Origin: DATBSK01 sp964501785
GTDB lineage: Bacteria; Actinomycetota; Acidimicrobiia; IMCC26256; PALSA-555
Reading direction: 5' to 3'
Assembly: GCA_964501785.1 (NCBI GenBank)
Contig: CAZCUD010000008.1
Location: forward strand, 62,001-126,000
DNA: 64,000 bases
Positions 39,678 through 48,365 of the stretch are shown here, one piece after another (the stretch's first letter is position 1; each line of letters opens with the position of its first letter). The notes beneath the pieces are model-generated. The model saw only the letters and a list, made by a program, of their open reading frames with translations, searched no databases and had not been told where the DNA came from. Made by a program: the position numbers and the translations under genes.

Positions 39678-40265
39678 ATGTACGACTCGTCCCAGGTCTT
39701 GCAGGCCCGACGCGGGCGACTCCTCGTCGCACCGTTCGGGACCACGCGACCCTCAACCCTGACCGAGGCGCTCACCCCGAACGCCGCGTTCCGCAACGTC
39801 GGCTTCACCGGCGACGACGACGTGATGTTCAACCGCGGCGTCACGATCGAGGCCAAGAAGTCCTGGCAGGCGTCGGTGCCGTTCACGGCGATCGCCACCG
39901 ACGAGGAGCCGACCATCACGATCCCGTCGCTGCTCCAGTGGGACGGCGACAACGTGGTCGACGCCTTCGGCGGCGGCCAGATCGTCCCGGTGGCGGGTGG
40001 CTTCTCGTACGTGCGGGAGCCGGGCGTCGTCGCGGAGCTGAGCGTGCTGCTCGCCTTCAAGCGGCAGTCGTTCAACTACGTGCTCGGCCTCAAGCGCTGC
40101 GTCGTCGCCGAGCAGCCCGACGTGAAGCTCACGCGCAAGGACCTGTCGCCGCTGCCGGTGAAGTTCGCCGGGCTCACCCCCGAGGACGAGCTCGACGACG
40201 CCCAGGACGAGCCCGACCCGTGGCTCTTCTTCACCGACGACCCGTCCTTCGACGTCGGCTCCTGA
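39678..40265 (+). CDS. Major tail (tube) protein
   Basis: 195 residues. Begins YDSSQVLQARRGRLLVAPFG, then RNVGFTGDDDVMFNRGVTIE, AKKSWQASVPFTAIATDEEP and VLLAFKRQSFNYVLGLKRCV, a beta-sandwich pattern as expected for tail tubes. It lies between tail terminator and tail chaperone genes, and CAGGAGG upstream indicates strong translation. Confidence 0.82.
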   Translation: MYDSSQVLQARRGRLLVAPFGTTRPSTLTEALTPNAAFRNVGFTGDDDVMFNRGVTIEAKKSWQASVPFTAIATDEEPTITIPSLLQWDGDNVVDAFGGGQIVPVAGGFSYVREPGVVAELSVLLAFKRQSFNYVLGLKRCVVAEQPDVKLTRKDLSPLPVKFAGLTPEDELDDAQDEPDPWLFFTDDPSFDVGS

Positions 40266-40307
40266 TCCAACCGCGTCACCCGCTCGTCGAAGCAATCGCG
40301 CTCGAGC

Positions 40308-40321
40308 GCGCCGCACGGCGC
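40308..40321 (+). repeat. GCAC-loop hairpin before the tail chaperone gene
   Basis: GCGCC-GCAC-GGCGC, 5-bp stem, 22 nt upstream of the next ATG and just before its GAGGAGG. Identical in stem and loop to the hairpin at 34349-34362. Confidence 0.6.
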
Positions 40322-40343
40322 CTCGACCACATGAGGAGGCCGC

Positions 40344-40811
40344 ATGGCCAAGCTCCCGTTCACCGTCCGATCCGGCGATCAGATCATCGAAGGCTTCATC
40401 CGGGACACCGGACGCGACCCGATGATGTACGAGGACCACTTCCGCGAATCGTTCGAGGGCTCCATGCGCGACGACCAAGGTGGCCTTCGCACCACGTGGT
40501 TCCAGCGAGCCGCGTGGAACGCGCTGCGGCTCCGGCATGGTGAACACCGCAGCTTCGACGAGTGGGTCGACGCGATCGACGACGACGAGGTCGAGCTCGT
40601 GCTCGGCGCCCACCAGTCGCCGGTCGAGCCGGACCCTACTGGCGGGACCCCGACTCTGTCCGGCGACGCATCGGAGGTCTCGCAGCACGATCCGGCACTG
40701 ATCCCGCCCGACTCGCCCGACTCGCCGACCTCGACCCCGAGCTCTTCCACGCGTTCGTCGTCGAGGTCGAAGAAGCGCGCACCGAGCAGCTCACCGAGTG
40801 GGGGCACGTAG
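40344..40811 (+). CDS. Tail assembly chaperone, first product
   Basis: 155 residues. The N-terminal part (AKLPFTVRSGDQIIEGFIRD to DEWVDAIDDDEVELVL, about 1-90) is a typical siphovirus gpG-like chaperone; the remainder in this frame is low complexity (Ser, Pro, Thr). A second open frame, in -1, overlaps from about 40562 and has much better protein-like sequence, so ribosomes are expected to shift within this overlap. ATG follows GAGGAGG. It helps assemble the tail around the tape measure. Confidence 0.8.
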   Translation: MAKLPFTVRSGDQIIEGFIRDTGRDPMMYEDHFRESFEGSMRDDQGGLRTTWFQRAAWNALRLRHGEHRSFDEWVDAIDDDEVELVLGAHQSPVEPDPTGGTPTLSGDASEVSQHDPALIPPDSPDSPTSTPSSSTRSSSRSKKRAPSSSPSGGT

Positions 40812-41014
40812 CCGAGCACACCGCGGTCATCGCGGAGCAGCTCGACCTCGTCCTCCTCGCGCTCCTGAGCGCACCGTGGTTCAAGCCGTCAGCAACCGAC
40901 GGATGGAAGCCACTCCATATCCCCCGGCCGTCCGAACGCGACGCGCCGATCCCCGAGGACGACATCGACCCCGCGGCCTTCGCGGCCTTCGCGGCAGGAC
41001 CACGAGTGAGGTGA
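40635..41014 (+). CDS. Tail assembly chaperone frameshift extension (gpGT type)
   Basis: The -1 frame continues YWRDPDSVRRRIGGLAARSG, TDPARLARLADLDPELFHAF and EVEEARTEQLTEWGHVAEHT, a conserved second half of such chaperones. It has no start codon with a good ribosome-binding site, which fits a programmed -1 shift. The best candidate for the slip is GGACCCT at 40631-40637, after which the next codon in -1 is TAC. The P-site pairing there is imperfect, so the exact site is uncertain. The start given is approximate. Confidence 0.65.
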
Positions 41015-41020
41015 GCGCCG

Positions 41021-43657
41021 ATGGGAACCGCAGGGACCGTCGGCGTCGACTTCGAGGGCAACTTCGGGCAGATCAACAGCCAGCTCTCGTCGTTCGTGTC
41101 GTCGGGCATCGGCCAGTTCGCCCGCCTGGAGCAGCTCTCCAAGTCGTCCTTCGTCCGCATCGGCGCAGCCGGCGCAGCGGTCGCATTCGGTCTCTTCAAG
41201 GTCGGCGACGCGTTCGACAGCGCCTACGACACGATCCGAGTCGGGACCGGCGCCACCGGCAAGGACCTCAACAAGCTCCAGGGCGACTTCAAGGCCGTCG
41301 TCGCCGACGTCCCCGCCGACTTCGGCTCCGCCTCCACGGCGATCGCCGACATCAACACCCGCCTCGGCCTCACCGGCCCCACGCTCCAGAAGCGAGCGAA
41401 GCAGTTCCTCGAGCTGAGCCGCATCACCGGCACGGACCTCGCGGGCAACATCGAGTCAGCCTCGCGGGTGTTCGGCGCCTTCGAGGTCCAGACCGAGGAC
41501 CAGGCCGATGCCCTCGACGCGATGTTCCGTGCCTCGCAGGCGTCAGGCATCGGACTCGACCGCCTCGCCGAGCAGGGCATCAACGCGAGCGCCACGCTGC
41601 GCACGCTCGGCTTCGGGTTCACCGAGTCGATCGCCATGCTCGCGCAGTTCGAGAAGGCCGGCGTCAGCGGCGAGCGCGTCCTGTCCGGCCTCAAGCTCGG
41701 GATCAACAAGCTCGCGAAGGACGGAGAGTCCGTCCCCGACACCTTCCGGCGCATCCTCAACGAGATCAAGAACACCCAGGACCCGACCGAGCGACTGAAC
41801 CGCTCGTTCGAGCTCTTCGGCACCCGAGCCGGGACCGACCTCGCGGACGCGATCGCGATCGGCGCCTTCTCCGTCGAGGAGATGTACGAGGTCGTCGCCA
41901 ATGGCTCCGACACGATCATGAAGGCGTCGAAGGACACGCAGGACTTCGGCGAGAAGTGGCAGATGGTGAAGAACCGCGCCATGCTCGCCTTCGAGCCCAT
42001 CGCGGTGCGCACCTTCGACATCGTCGGCAAGATCGCCGACGCCTTCACGTCGATCCCCGATTGGGGGCAGCAATTCCTCATCGGCGGCGCGGCCGTCGCC
42101 TTCGCGCTGTCGCCGATGCTCCGGTTCGGCTCGGCAGCGATCAACCTCGCCACCGACGGACTTCCCAGGCTCGTCAGCCTCATCGGCCAAGGCGGCCTCG
42201 GCGGCGCGGCCGCTCGCGGTGGGCTCGCACTCGCCGGCCTCGGCCTCGGCCTCGGGCTCGTCAAGCCCAAGATGGACGAGCTCGGCGTCTCGTCGACGAT
42301 CTCGGGCGCAGCGATCGGCGCGATGACCGGTCTCGCATTCGGGCCTTGGGGGGCCGCCGTCGGCGGGGTACTCGGAGGTGTCGCCGGCGCCTTCGGCATC
42401 CTCGGCGACTCGGCGTCGGACGAGCGTGAGCGCGTCGCCGCCGAGATGGAACGCATCCGTCAGATCGTGTCGTCGACCGCAGCGCAGCTCGCCGAGTCCG
42501 GCGGTCAGTTCACCGGCACGTTGCTCCAGGACATCGCCCGCCAGGTCGGCCTCTACGACGAGCTCGCGAACACGATGGGCCGAGTCGGAGTCACCTGGGA
42601 CGAGATGGCGACCCTCATCAACACGAAGGGTCCCGGCGCCGTCCAAACGACCGCTGACCTTCGCGCCGCGTTCGGTCTGAGCGTCGACGACGCGAACCGG
42701 CTCCTCGACGTCACGTCGCGGTGGGGCCTCGCGCTCGACGACGCGTCGGCGAAGGCGGCCAACCAAGGCGTAGCGCTCGGTGATCTCGGTGCCGTGCAGG
42801 CGGTCGCCGAGGCGGCGTTCGCACGGTCGAACGACACGCTCTCCCGCCTCGCCGGCACGCAGTCGGGACTCAACCTCAGCCTGTACGCCACGCACAGCGC
42901 GCTCGGACCGACGATCGACGCGGCCCGCCGCCACGCCGAAGCGGTCCTCCAGCAGTCCGGTTCGGCCGACGCGGCCAACTACACGATGTCGCTCTACCGG
43001 GAGCGCATGATCCAGGCACTCGAGCCGGTCGTGCAGAACCGTCAACGCGCCGAAGAGCTCATCGACGAGCTCATCGCCCTCGGCGATCAGAAGCCCAAGC
43101 CGACCGTCGACATGAACACGCAGCCCTTCGACGGCAAGCGTCTCGTGACGGTCACGAACATCAACGACCTCAACGCCCGCCGCCCGACACCGACGATCGA
43201 CGCGAACAAGGGTCCGTTCAACGTCAAGCGCGACAACGTCTTCGGCGACGTCACCGCAATGGGCTCATGGAGCGGCAAGCCGACCCTCGACGCGAACGAT
43301 GCACCGTGGGGGGGCAAGAAGGACGCGCTCCGCAATGACCTGTTGAACATCAGCCGCTCAAGTGCGGGGCCGGGGATCGGCGGCGCGGGCGGCCTCTTCT
43401 CCGCGTTCTTCGAGTCCGGCGGTGAGGTTCCAGGACGCCGCGGCGAAGCCGTCCCCATCACCGCGCACGGCGGAGAGTACGTCCTGTCTGCCGACATCGT
43501 GGACCGCATCAAGCGCGGCGCACCGTCGCGGGGAGCCGAGCCATTCGCCGCCGCCGGCGGTGCGGGCGGGCTCCACATCGAGCACGCCTACTTCGGTGAC
43601 CGGCACACGGTCGACGACCTCGACTACTTCGTCCAGACCCGCATGGCCGGTGTGTGA
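41021..43657 (+). CDS. Tail tape measure protein
   Basis: 878 residues. N-terminus GTVGVDFEGNFGQINSQLSS; TP901-like core near residues 55-300 (DSAYDTIRVGTGATGKDLNK, LQGDFKAVVADVPADFGSAS, ESASRVFGAFEVQTEDQADA, LDAMFRASQASG). Two hydrophobic regions follow (FLIGGAAVAFALSPMLRFGS; IGAMTGLAFGPWGAAVGGVL). Near the C-terminus EVPGRRGEAVPITAHGGEYV is the usual tape-measure end motif. Length sets the tail length. A triple repeat of KPTVDMNT / RPTPTIDANKGPF / KPTLDANDAPW (about 690-770) is a notable internal repeat. Encoded seven bases after the chaperone. Confidence 0.92.
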   Translation: MGTAGTVGVDFEGNFGQINSQLSSFVSSGIGQFARLEQLSKSSFVRIGAAGAAVAFGLFKVGDAFDSAYDTIRVGTGATGKDLNKLQGDFKAVVADVPADFGSASTAIADINTRLGLTGPTLQKRAKQFLELSRITGTDLAGNIESASRVFGAFEVQTEDQADALDAMFRASQASGIGLDRLAEQGINASATLRTLGFGFTESIAMLAQFEKAGVSGERVLSGLKLGINKLAKDGESVPDTFRRILNEIKNTQDPTERLNRSFELFGTRAGTDLADAIAIGAFSVEEMYEVVANGSDTIMKASKDTQDFGEKWQMVKNRAMLAFEPIAVRTFDIVGKIADAFTSIPDWGQQFLIGGAAVAFALSPMLRFGSAAINLATDGLPRLVSLIGQGGLGGAAARGGLALAGLGLGLGLVKPKMDELGVSSTISGAAIGAMTGLAFGPWGAAVGGVLGGVAGAFGILGDSASDERERVAAEMERIRQIVSSTAAQLAESGGQFTGTLLQDIARQVGLYDELANTMGRVGVTWDEMATLINTKGPGAVQTTADLRAAFGLSVDDANRLLDVTSRWGLALDDASAKAANQGVALGDLGAVQAVAEAAFARSNDTLSRLAGTQSGLNLSLYATHSALGPTIDAARRHAEAVLQQSGSADAANYTMSLYRERMIQALEPVVQNRQRAEELIDELIALGDQKPKPTVDMNTQPFDGKRLVTVTNINDLNARRPTPTIDANKGPFNVKRDNVFGDVTAMGSWSGKPTLDANDAPWGGKKDALRNDLLNISRSSAGPGIGGAGGLFSAFFESGGEVPGRRGEAVPITAHGGEYVLSADIVDRIKRGAPSRGAEPFAAAGGAGGLHIEHAYFGDRHTVDDLDYFVQTRMAGV

Positions 43658-44544
43658 TGACTGTCCTCGCCCGCAATCAGGTTGAGCTTCGTGCCGACAC
43701 CCCCGACGCGCTCGTGATCGGACCGGCCACCTCGTATCAGTGGGTCCGGGAGGGGCCGCGATGGTGGGCGAGCGCGCAGATCCGAGACTTCGACGAGGAC
43801 CGCGCGGGCGCCCACGGAGTGACACCCGGCCGTGACCTGCGCGGTACGCACGCCGCGACGATTCAGGTGCAGATCACTGCCGCCACGCAGGCCGAGCTCG
43901 CGGACCGCATCGATGCGTGGAAGGCCGCGACGGCGATCGAGTCCGACGAGCTCCTCGCCGTCCGCGCTCGGCTCCTCGACGACGAGACCCGCGTCAGGTT
44001 CGGTCGCTTCCGAGTCGGCGGTGAGATCGACGCGAAGGACGGTCCCCGCGGCCACTACGCGATCGGGTCGGCGCAGTTCGTCACCCTCGACGGGCTCACC
44101 TACTCCGACACCGAGCAGGCTGCGTCGACAACGAGAGTCCTCCCCGGTGAAGGGGTCGAGCTTCCGGCCGAGCTGCCGATCGAGTTCCCGGCGAGCGCGA
44201 CCGGTGCGCTGAGCATCGTGAACGCGGGTACGGCTCCGGGCTTCTGGCGGGCGAGGTTGAGTGCGCCGTTGTCGCAGCCGGTGATCGAGCATCTGGAGTC
44301 GGGGCGTCGACTCGCGTTGACCGCGAACGGCGGTGTGAACCTGACCGGCGGCCAGTTCCTCGATCTCGACTCGCGTAGCCGCTCGGTGCTGTTGAACGGG
44401 ACGGCGGATCGTCGGTCGCAGCTTGCGGTGCCGCCACCCGAACGGTGGGCGGTGCTCGCGCGGGGGACGAACACCTTCCGGTTGACCGCGACCGATGGCG
44501 ACGGGCTGCTGACCGTGTTCGGTCGCCACGCCTACCACTCGTGA
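43654..44544 (+). CDS. Distal tail (Dit-like) protein
   Basis: 296 residues, starting GTGATG over the tape measure stop. Beta-rich N-terminal domain (RDLRGTHAATIQVQITAATQ, AELADRIDAWKAA) and a C-terminal beta-sandwich (LSIVNAGTAPGFWRARLSAP, QFLDLDSRSRSVLLNG) as in actinophage minor tail proteins with Dit folds. It follows the tape measure as expected for the tail-tip hub. Confidence 0.78.
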   Translation: MMTVLARNQVELRADTPDALVIGPATSYQWVREGPRWWASAQIRDFDEDRAGAHGVTPGRDLRGTHAATIQVQITAATQAELADRIDAWKAATAIESDELLAVRARLLDDETRVRFGRFRVGGEIDAKDGPRGHYAIGSAQFVTLDGLTYSDTEQAASTTRVLPGEGVELPAELPIEFPASATGALSIVNAGTAPGFWRARLSAPLSQPVIEHLESGRRLALTANGGVNLTGGQFLDLDSRSRSVLLNGTADRRSQLAVPPPERWAVLARGTNTFRLTATDGDGLLTVFGRHAYHS

Positions 44545-44554
44545 GGAGCAGTCG

Positions 44555-45841
44555 ATGACGCTTCATGGTTCGGCAGTCGGTCATGACGGCGCCTCGACGC
44601 CGCTGAACGGGCTCATGCTGCGCCGCCTGGTCGAGGCGGTCGGGTCGGCCGGGGTGATCGGCGCAGGCGATCTCCTCGTCTCCGAGCAGGACACGCCCGA
44701 TGACACGCTGAAGGTCGCTGGTGGGTTGGGGATCGTCGACGCCGACGGGTCGGGCCTGTTCGGCCGATATCTGGTCATCAACAACGGTGACGCGTCGACG
44801 CCGGCGTTCACGCCGACGTCGGGTGATGGGCGCATCGATGAGGTGATCGTGCGGGTCACTGACGGTGAACCCGAGCTCGAGATCGTCGAGGGCACCCCGG
44901 CCGGGTCGCCGGTCGCCCCGTCGATCACCGGCGACAACTACCTGCATCTGGCTGAGGTGACGATCCCGCCGACGACGAGCGTGATCGACGACTCGATGAT
45001 CGAAGACATGCGGGAGTCTGCTGCGTCACCGCTGGTCGCGGCAGCCGATGTGCAGGTGTTCACGTCGTCCGACACCTGGATCAAGCCGTCCGCGACTTCC
45101 TACCGCGAGGTCTACGTCGCGTGCATCGCTGGCGGCGGCGGCGGCGGTTCAGGCCGCAAGGGAGCGGTCAGTTCTGACCGTGGTGGTGGTGGCGGTGGTG
45201 GCGGTGGTGGCTACTCGGAAGCGACCTTGCCGCTCAGCGAGCTCGCTGATTCCGAGACGGTAACCGTCGGTGCCGGTGGTCCTGGCGCCGCCGACGTCAC
45301 GGCGAACTCAACGAACGGCTCTGCGGGAACCGCGGGAGGCAACTCGTCCTTCGGGGATCATGTGACCGCTTTCGGCGGAGCTGCTGGCGGCGGCGGGTCC
45401 ACATCTGCTGGCGCGGGCGGTGCTGGCGGCGTCGGCGTGCACAGCGGCGGCGACGGCGGCAATGGTCTGCATTCGGGCACAGCCGAAGCTGGGGACGCGT
45501 CGGCTGGCGCGGCCGGTGGTGGCGGTGGTGGCGGTGGCATTCCCACCAGTAACAGCGGCCGAAGCGGTGGCGCTGGCGGCGCCACGCTCCGGCCGTCGCG
45601 CGTGGGCGGTGCTGGCGGCGTGGGCTCGGCGGGTTCCCCCGGCAACGGGAACGCCGGTGGTGACCTGCGGCCCCTCTGCGGGTCTGGCGGTGGAGGGGCA
45701 GCCTCCGGTTTCGCGAGCAACGGCGGCGGCGGCCTGTTCGGCGGCGGCGGCGGCGGTGGTGGCGCGGGTCTCAACTCCGTCGCCAACGGGGGTGGCGGCG
45801 GCGACGGCGGCGACGGCGTCGTGGTCGTCATCACTCGGTGA
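44555..45841 (+). CDS. Glycine-rich tail adhesin (polyglycine receptor-binding candidate)
   Basis: 428 residues. The N-terminal domain (1-165) is beta-rich and probably attaches to the tail (LRRLVEAVGSAGVIGAGDLL, DDTLKVAGGLGIVDADGSG). VQVFTSSDTWIKPSATSYRE leads into about 260 residues with long Gly runs (GGGGGGG blocks separated by short turns), ending GDGVVVVITR. This matches the glycine-rich-domain proteins of tail tips and resembles the polyglycine-II adhesins of phages like S16. It probably contacts the host surface. GAGGAG upstream. Confidence 0.8.
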   Translation: MTLHGSAVGHDGASTPLNGLMLRRLVEAVGSAGVIGAGDLLVSEQDTPDDTLKVAGGLGIVDADGSGLFGRYLVINNGDASTPAFTPTSGDGRIDEVIVRVTDGEPELEIVEGTPAGSPVAPSITGDNYLHLAEVTIPPTTSVIDDSMIEDMRESAASPLVAAADVQVFTSSDTWIKPSATSYREVYVACIAGGGGGGSGRKGAVSSDRGGGGGGGGGGYSEATLPLSELADSETVTVGAGGPGAADVTANSTNGSAGTAGGNSSFGDHVTAFGGAAGGGGSTSAGAGGAGGVGVHSGGDGGNGLHSGTAEAGDASAGAAGGGGGGGGIPTSNSGRSGGAGGATLRPSRVGGAGGVGSAGSPGNGNAGGDLRPLCGSGGGGAASGFASNGGGGLFGGGGGGGGAGLNSVANGGGGGDGGDGVVVVITR

Positions 45842-46926
45842 CAGCCTTCTGGCTCGAGCGGCTCCCGTCGGGAGTGATCATCACCCAAGACTTCCCGCTC
45901 GACGACTGGTCCTGGGCGCAGGCCCTCAACCGCGCTGGCACCCTCTCGGGGCGGCTACCGCTCACCGCCGAGCTCGGCGAGCCGACGTGGCTCGACCCGT
46001 GGCGCACCGCGATCTACGCGGTCGAAGGCACTCAGGTCCGTTGGGGCGGCATCCTGTCTCCCCCGACGCTGGGGGTCGGCGACCAGTCCCTGCAGATCAA
46101 CGCGTTCGAGTGGCCCGGCTACTTCGACCGCAACGACATCCTCGTCGATCGCCAGTTCTCCGACACCGAGCAGTTCGAGATCGTCGAGACACTGGTCCGC
46201 GACCTCCAAGAGCTCGACCCCGACTTCGAGCTCGGGATCGACGTCACCTGGGACGCCCCGTCGGGTGTGCTGCGCGACCGCGAAGAGGCGTACCGGCTCT
46301 TCCAGGCGAAGAACCTCGGTGACGCGATCCGTCAGCTGGCGGCGGTCCGCGACGGCTTCGACTTCGCGATGACCTACACGATCAACCCGGCCACGAACCG
46401 GATCGACAAGGCCCTGAAGCTCTACTACCCCCGCAAGGGCCGCGAGACCGGCTACACGTTCGAGTACGAACGCGACGCAGAGACGAACGTCGTCGCGCAC
46501 GGCTTCGCCGACCCGGTCGACTTCGCCTGGCTCGGCAACGGCTGGGGTGAAGGCTCCGACGCTACGAAGCTCCGCTCGGAGTACCTCGACGACACCCTGG
46601 TCGGCATCTACCCGCCGTTCTCGACGTCGCCGTCGTTCTCGTCGGTGTCCGAGCAAGCGACACTCGACGCGAACACCGAAGGCTTCTTCGAGCGCCGCCG
46701 CCGGCCGCGGCGCATCCCCGTCACCCGCGTCGACGCGACCCGCTACCCCCGCTGGGGCACCTACACGCTCGGTGACATCATGCGCGTTGAGATCGCCGAC
46801 GGCATCGCCTCGACGAGCGGACGTTTCCGGCTCACCGGCTGGAAGGTCGACGCCGACTCCCCGACCGTCGACCTCACCTGGGCTGACCCGCTCGGTGACG
46901 ACCCCGCCGAGGACGAGGTGTTCTAG
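45838..46926 (+). CDS. Minor tail protein (gp37-like, tail-tip base)
   Basis: 362 residues. Starts FWLERLPSGVIITQDFPLDD, WSWAQALNRAGTLSGRLPLT; contains WRTAIYAVEGTQVRWGGILS and NLGDAIRQLAAVRDGFDFAM, typical of the actinophage ReqiPepy6 gp37-like minor tail proteins. It ends VDLTWADPLGDDPAEDEVF. GTGA-type overlap with the adhesin gene. Confidence 0.78.
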   Translation: MTAFWLERLPSGVIITQDFPLDDWSWAQALNRAGTLSGRLPLTAELGEPTWLDPWRTAIYAVEGTQVRWGGILSPPTLGVGDQSLQINAFEWPGYFDRNDILVDRQFSDTEQFEIVETLVRDLQELDPDFELGIDVTWDAPSGVLRDREEAYRLFQAKNLGDAIRQLAAVRDGFDFAMTYTINPATNRIDKALKLYYPRKGRETGYTFEYERDAETNVVAHGFADPVDFAWLGNGWGEGSDATKLRSEYLDDTLVGIYPPFSTSPSFSSVSEQATLDANTEGFFERRRRPRRIPVTRVDATRYPRWGTYTLGDIMRVEIADGIASTSGRFRLTGWKVDADSPTVDLTWADPLGDDPAEDEVF

Positions 46927-47591
46927 TGCCCGACGAGACAGACCGTTACGCGATCGGGCCACTCGACGGCCCCGCACAGCTCAAGGACTGGATGCGCGGC
47001 ATCGATCGAAGGCTGCGCGAGGTCGAAGCGACTCGCCCACTCACCGCTACGACGATCACCGACGACCAAGGCAACGTCGTCGGGCGAATCGGACGGCTCC
47101 CCAACGACGGATCACGCCCACCTGACACCTGGGGCATCGCGCTCTTCTCGGGCGACGGCGGCCCGAACGACCGGCGCTTCGAGATCGGCAGCGAAGGTTG
47201 GATCCTTCCACGCCTGAGCCACATCCTGACTCCGACGACCGCTGTGAACGTGACGAGCGGATCGTTCGTGGAGACGTGGCGCAACTACGTCCCGGTGCTT
47301 GAAGGGCGCGGGGTCGAGATCGCGATCCCGTGGGTGACGGGGGCAGGCACGACGGGAGAGTTGCGGATCGACAGCAACATCCCGTCCTCAACGGACCCGC
47401 TCACGCTTCCTGCCAACTCGTCGGGCGTCGCGTTCGCACGTTGGCTGCACGGCGGCGTCCTGGGATCGGGGCCGGTCAGCTTCTCGACGATGGCGCGACG
47501 CACGGGCGGAGCTGGGAACGTCTCGGTGTTCGCGTCACCCGCCTACGGTCAGAACCCGGTCGTCTGCGACGCAGACGGGAACTGGACCTAG
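46926..47591 (+). CDS. Minor tail protein
   Basis: 221 residues from GTG at 46926. N-terminal helical attachment segment (LKDWMRGIDRRLREVEATRP), then a beta-rich body (TTITDDQGNVVGRIGRLPND, FEIGSEGWILPRLSHILTPT). The arrangement fits a short tail-tip or fibre protein. It ends 3 nt into the stop of the convergent antisense gene at 47588. Confidence 0.7.
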   Translation: MPDETDRYAIGPLDGPAQLKDWMRGIDRRLREVEATRPLTATTITDDQGNVVGRIGRLPNDGSRPPDTWGIALFSGDGGPNDRRFEIGSEGWILPRLSHILTPTTAVNVTSGSFVETWRNYVPVLEGRGVEIAIPWVTGAGTTGELRIDSNIPSSTDPLTLPANSSGVAFARWLHGGVLGSGPVSFSTMARRTGGAGNVSVFASPAYGQNPVVCDADGNWT

Positions 47592-47989
47592 CAGGGATAG
47601 CCCGGGCTCCGCGGGTCGTCGCAAGGCAACGGTGCGCCGAGCGTCGGAATCGTGACCGGCTCGTCGAGGGCCGGGTCAACATGCCCGTCGGGATAGATCG
47701 GGCCATGCGGCCCCTGCACCGTCGAGACGGTCGTGTCTCCGGCCGATGCAGCGGGCGGTGACGGAAGCGGATCGCCCGGGACGTAGTCCTCGAAGCCTTC
47801 GGCCAGCGTCACCGGGGGGGCGGTCGTCGTGCTGGAGCTCGTCGTCGACGTCGCCTCCGTCGAAGTAGTCGTCGCGGGCGTCTCTTCTTCGCCTGGGCTT
47901 CCGCTGGCTGCGACTCCGACTCCCACGGCTCCTCCGATCACCAGCACCGTCGCGCCGGCAACCACTGCTGCGCGCTTCGTGATGTGCAT
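47588..47989 (-). CDS. Antisense membrane-anchored protein (lysogenic-conversion candidate)
   Basis: 133 residues on the strand opposite to all other late genes. N-terminal anchor: HITKRAAVVAGATVLVIGGA, VGVGVAASG. Next comes a Thr/Ser/Glu linker (residues about 30-58), then a Pro-rich extracellular region with YVPGDPLPSPP and YPDGHVDPALDEP, ending PCDDPRSPGYPC. It has the make-up of a surface-exposed, membrane-tethered protein. Lone, reverse genes between late genes are typical of prophage-expressed morons such as superinfection exclusion factors. Its stop codon shares CTAG with the stop of the opposite gene. Confidence 0.7.
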   Translation of the reverse strand: MHITKRAAVVAGATVLVIGGAVGVGVAASGSPGEEETPATTTSTEATSTTSSSTTTAPPVTLAEGFEDYVPGDPLPSPPAASAGDTTVSTVQGPHGPIYPDGHVDPALDEPVTIPTLGAPLPCDDPRSPGYPC

Positions 47990-48049
47990 GACGTCCAGTG
48001 TGCCAGCCGACCGCGGCTGGGTCGACCACTTCCCCCAAGGAGGAAGGCA

Positions 48050-48364
48050 ATGCTCACCGAGCTCAAGAAGCTGGCGCTGCGCGTGTGGCGCACCAAGCCC
48101 CTCAAGCCGATCCGGGTGTTCGTCGAGCGGACAATCGCCGCCGGGAAGGCGATCGCTCGGGGCGAGTGGCGCAAGGAGCCCGCCGTGCTGATCGGTCTCG
48201 CCGCCGCCTTGGCGACCGAGCTGGGGCCGATCGTCGAGGACGAGTCGCAGCCCTGGTGGTCGCGCATCGCCCGCGCGGCTCCGCTCGCGCTGGGGATCAT
48301 CACGTCGACGCTCGTCACGCCCGCCACGGCTGACACCGCGTCGGCGCCCGAAGAGGCGGCCTGA
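48050..48364 (+). CDS. Membrane protein of the lysis cassette
   Basis: 104 residues, strong AAGGAGG site. A basic amphipathic N-terminus (LTELKKLALRVWRTKPLKPI, RVFVERTIAAGKAIARGEWR) is followed by two hydrophobic stretches (AVLIGLAAALATELGPIV and IARAAPLALGIITSTLVTPA). It directly precedes the endolysin, two bases before its ATG, and may be a holin or a regulator of lysis. A second holin candidate lies at 49293. Confidence 0.6.
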   Translation: MLTELKKLALRVWRTKPLKPIRVFVERTIAAGKAIARGEWRKEPAVLIGLAAALATELGPIVEDESQPWWSRIARAAPLALGIITSTLVTPATADTASAPEEAA

Positions 48365-48365
48365 G

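Noticed and set aside
41543..43045. A 500-codon minus-strand frame
   Set aside because: Antisense to the tape measure gene, with no recognisable domain.
45358..45888. Polyproline-rich minus-strand frame
   Set aside because: It is the complement of the Gly-rich adhesin codons and has no start context or family.
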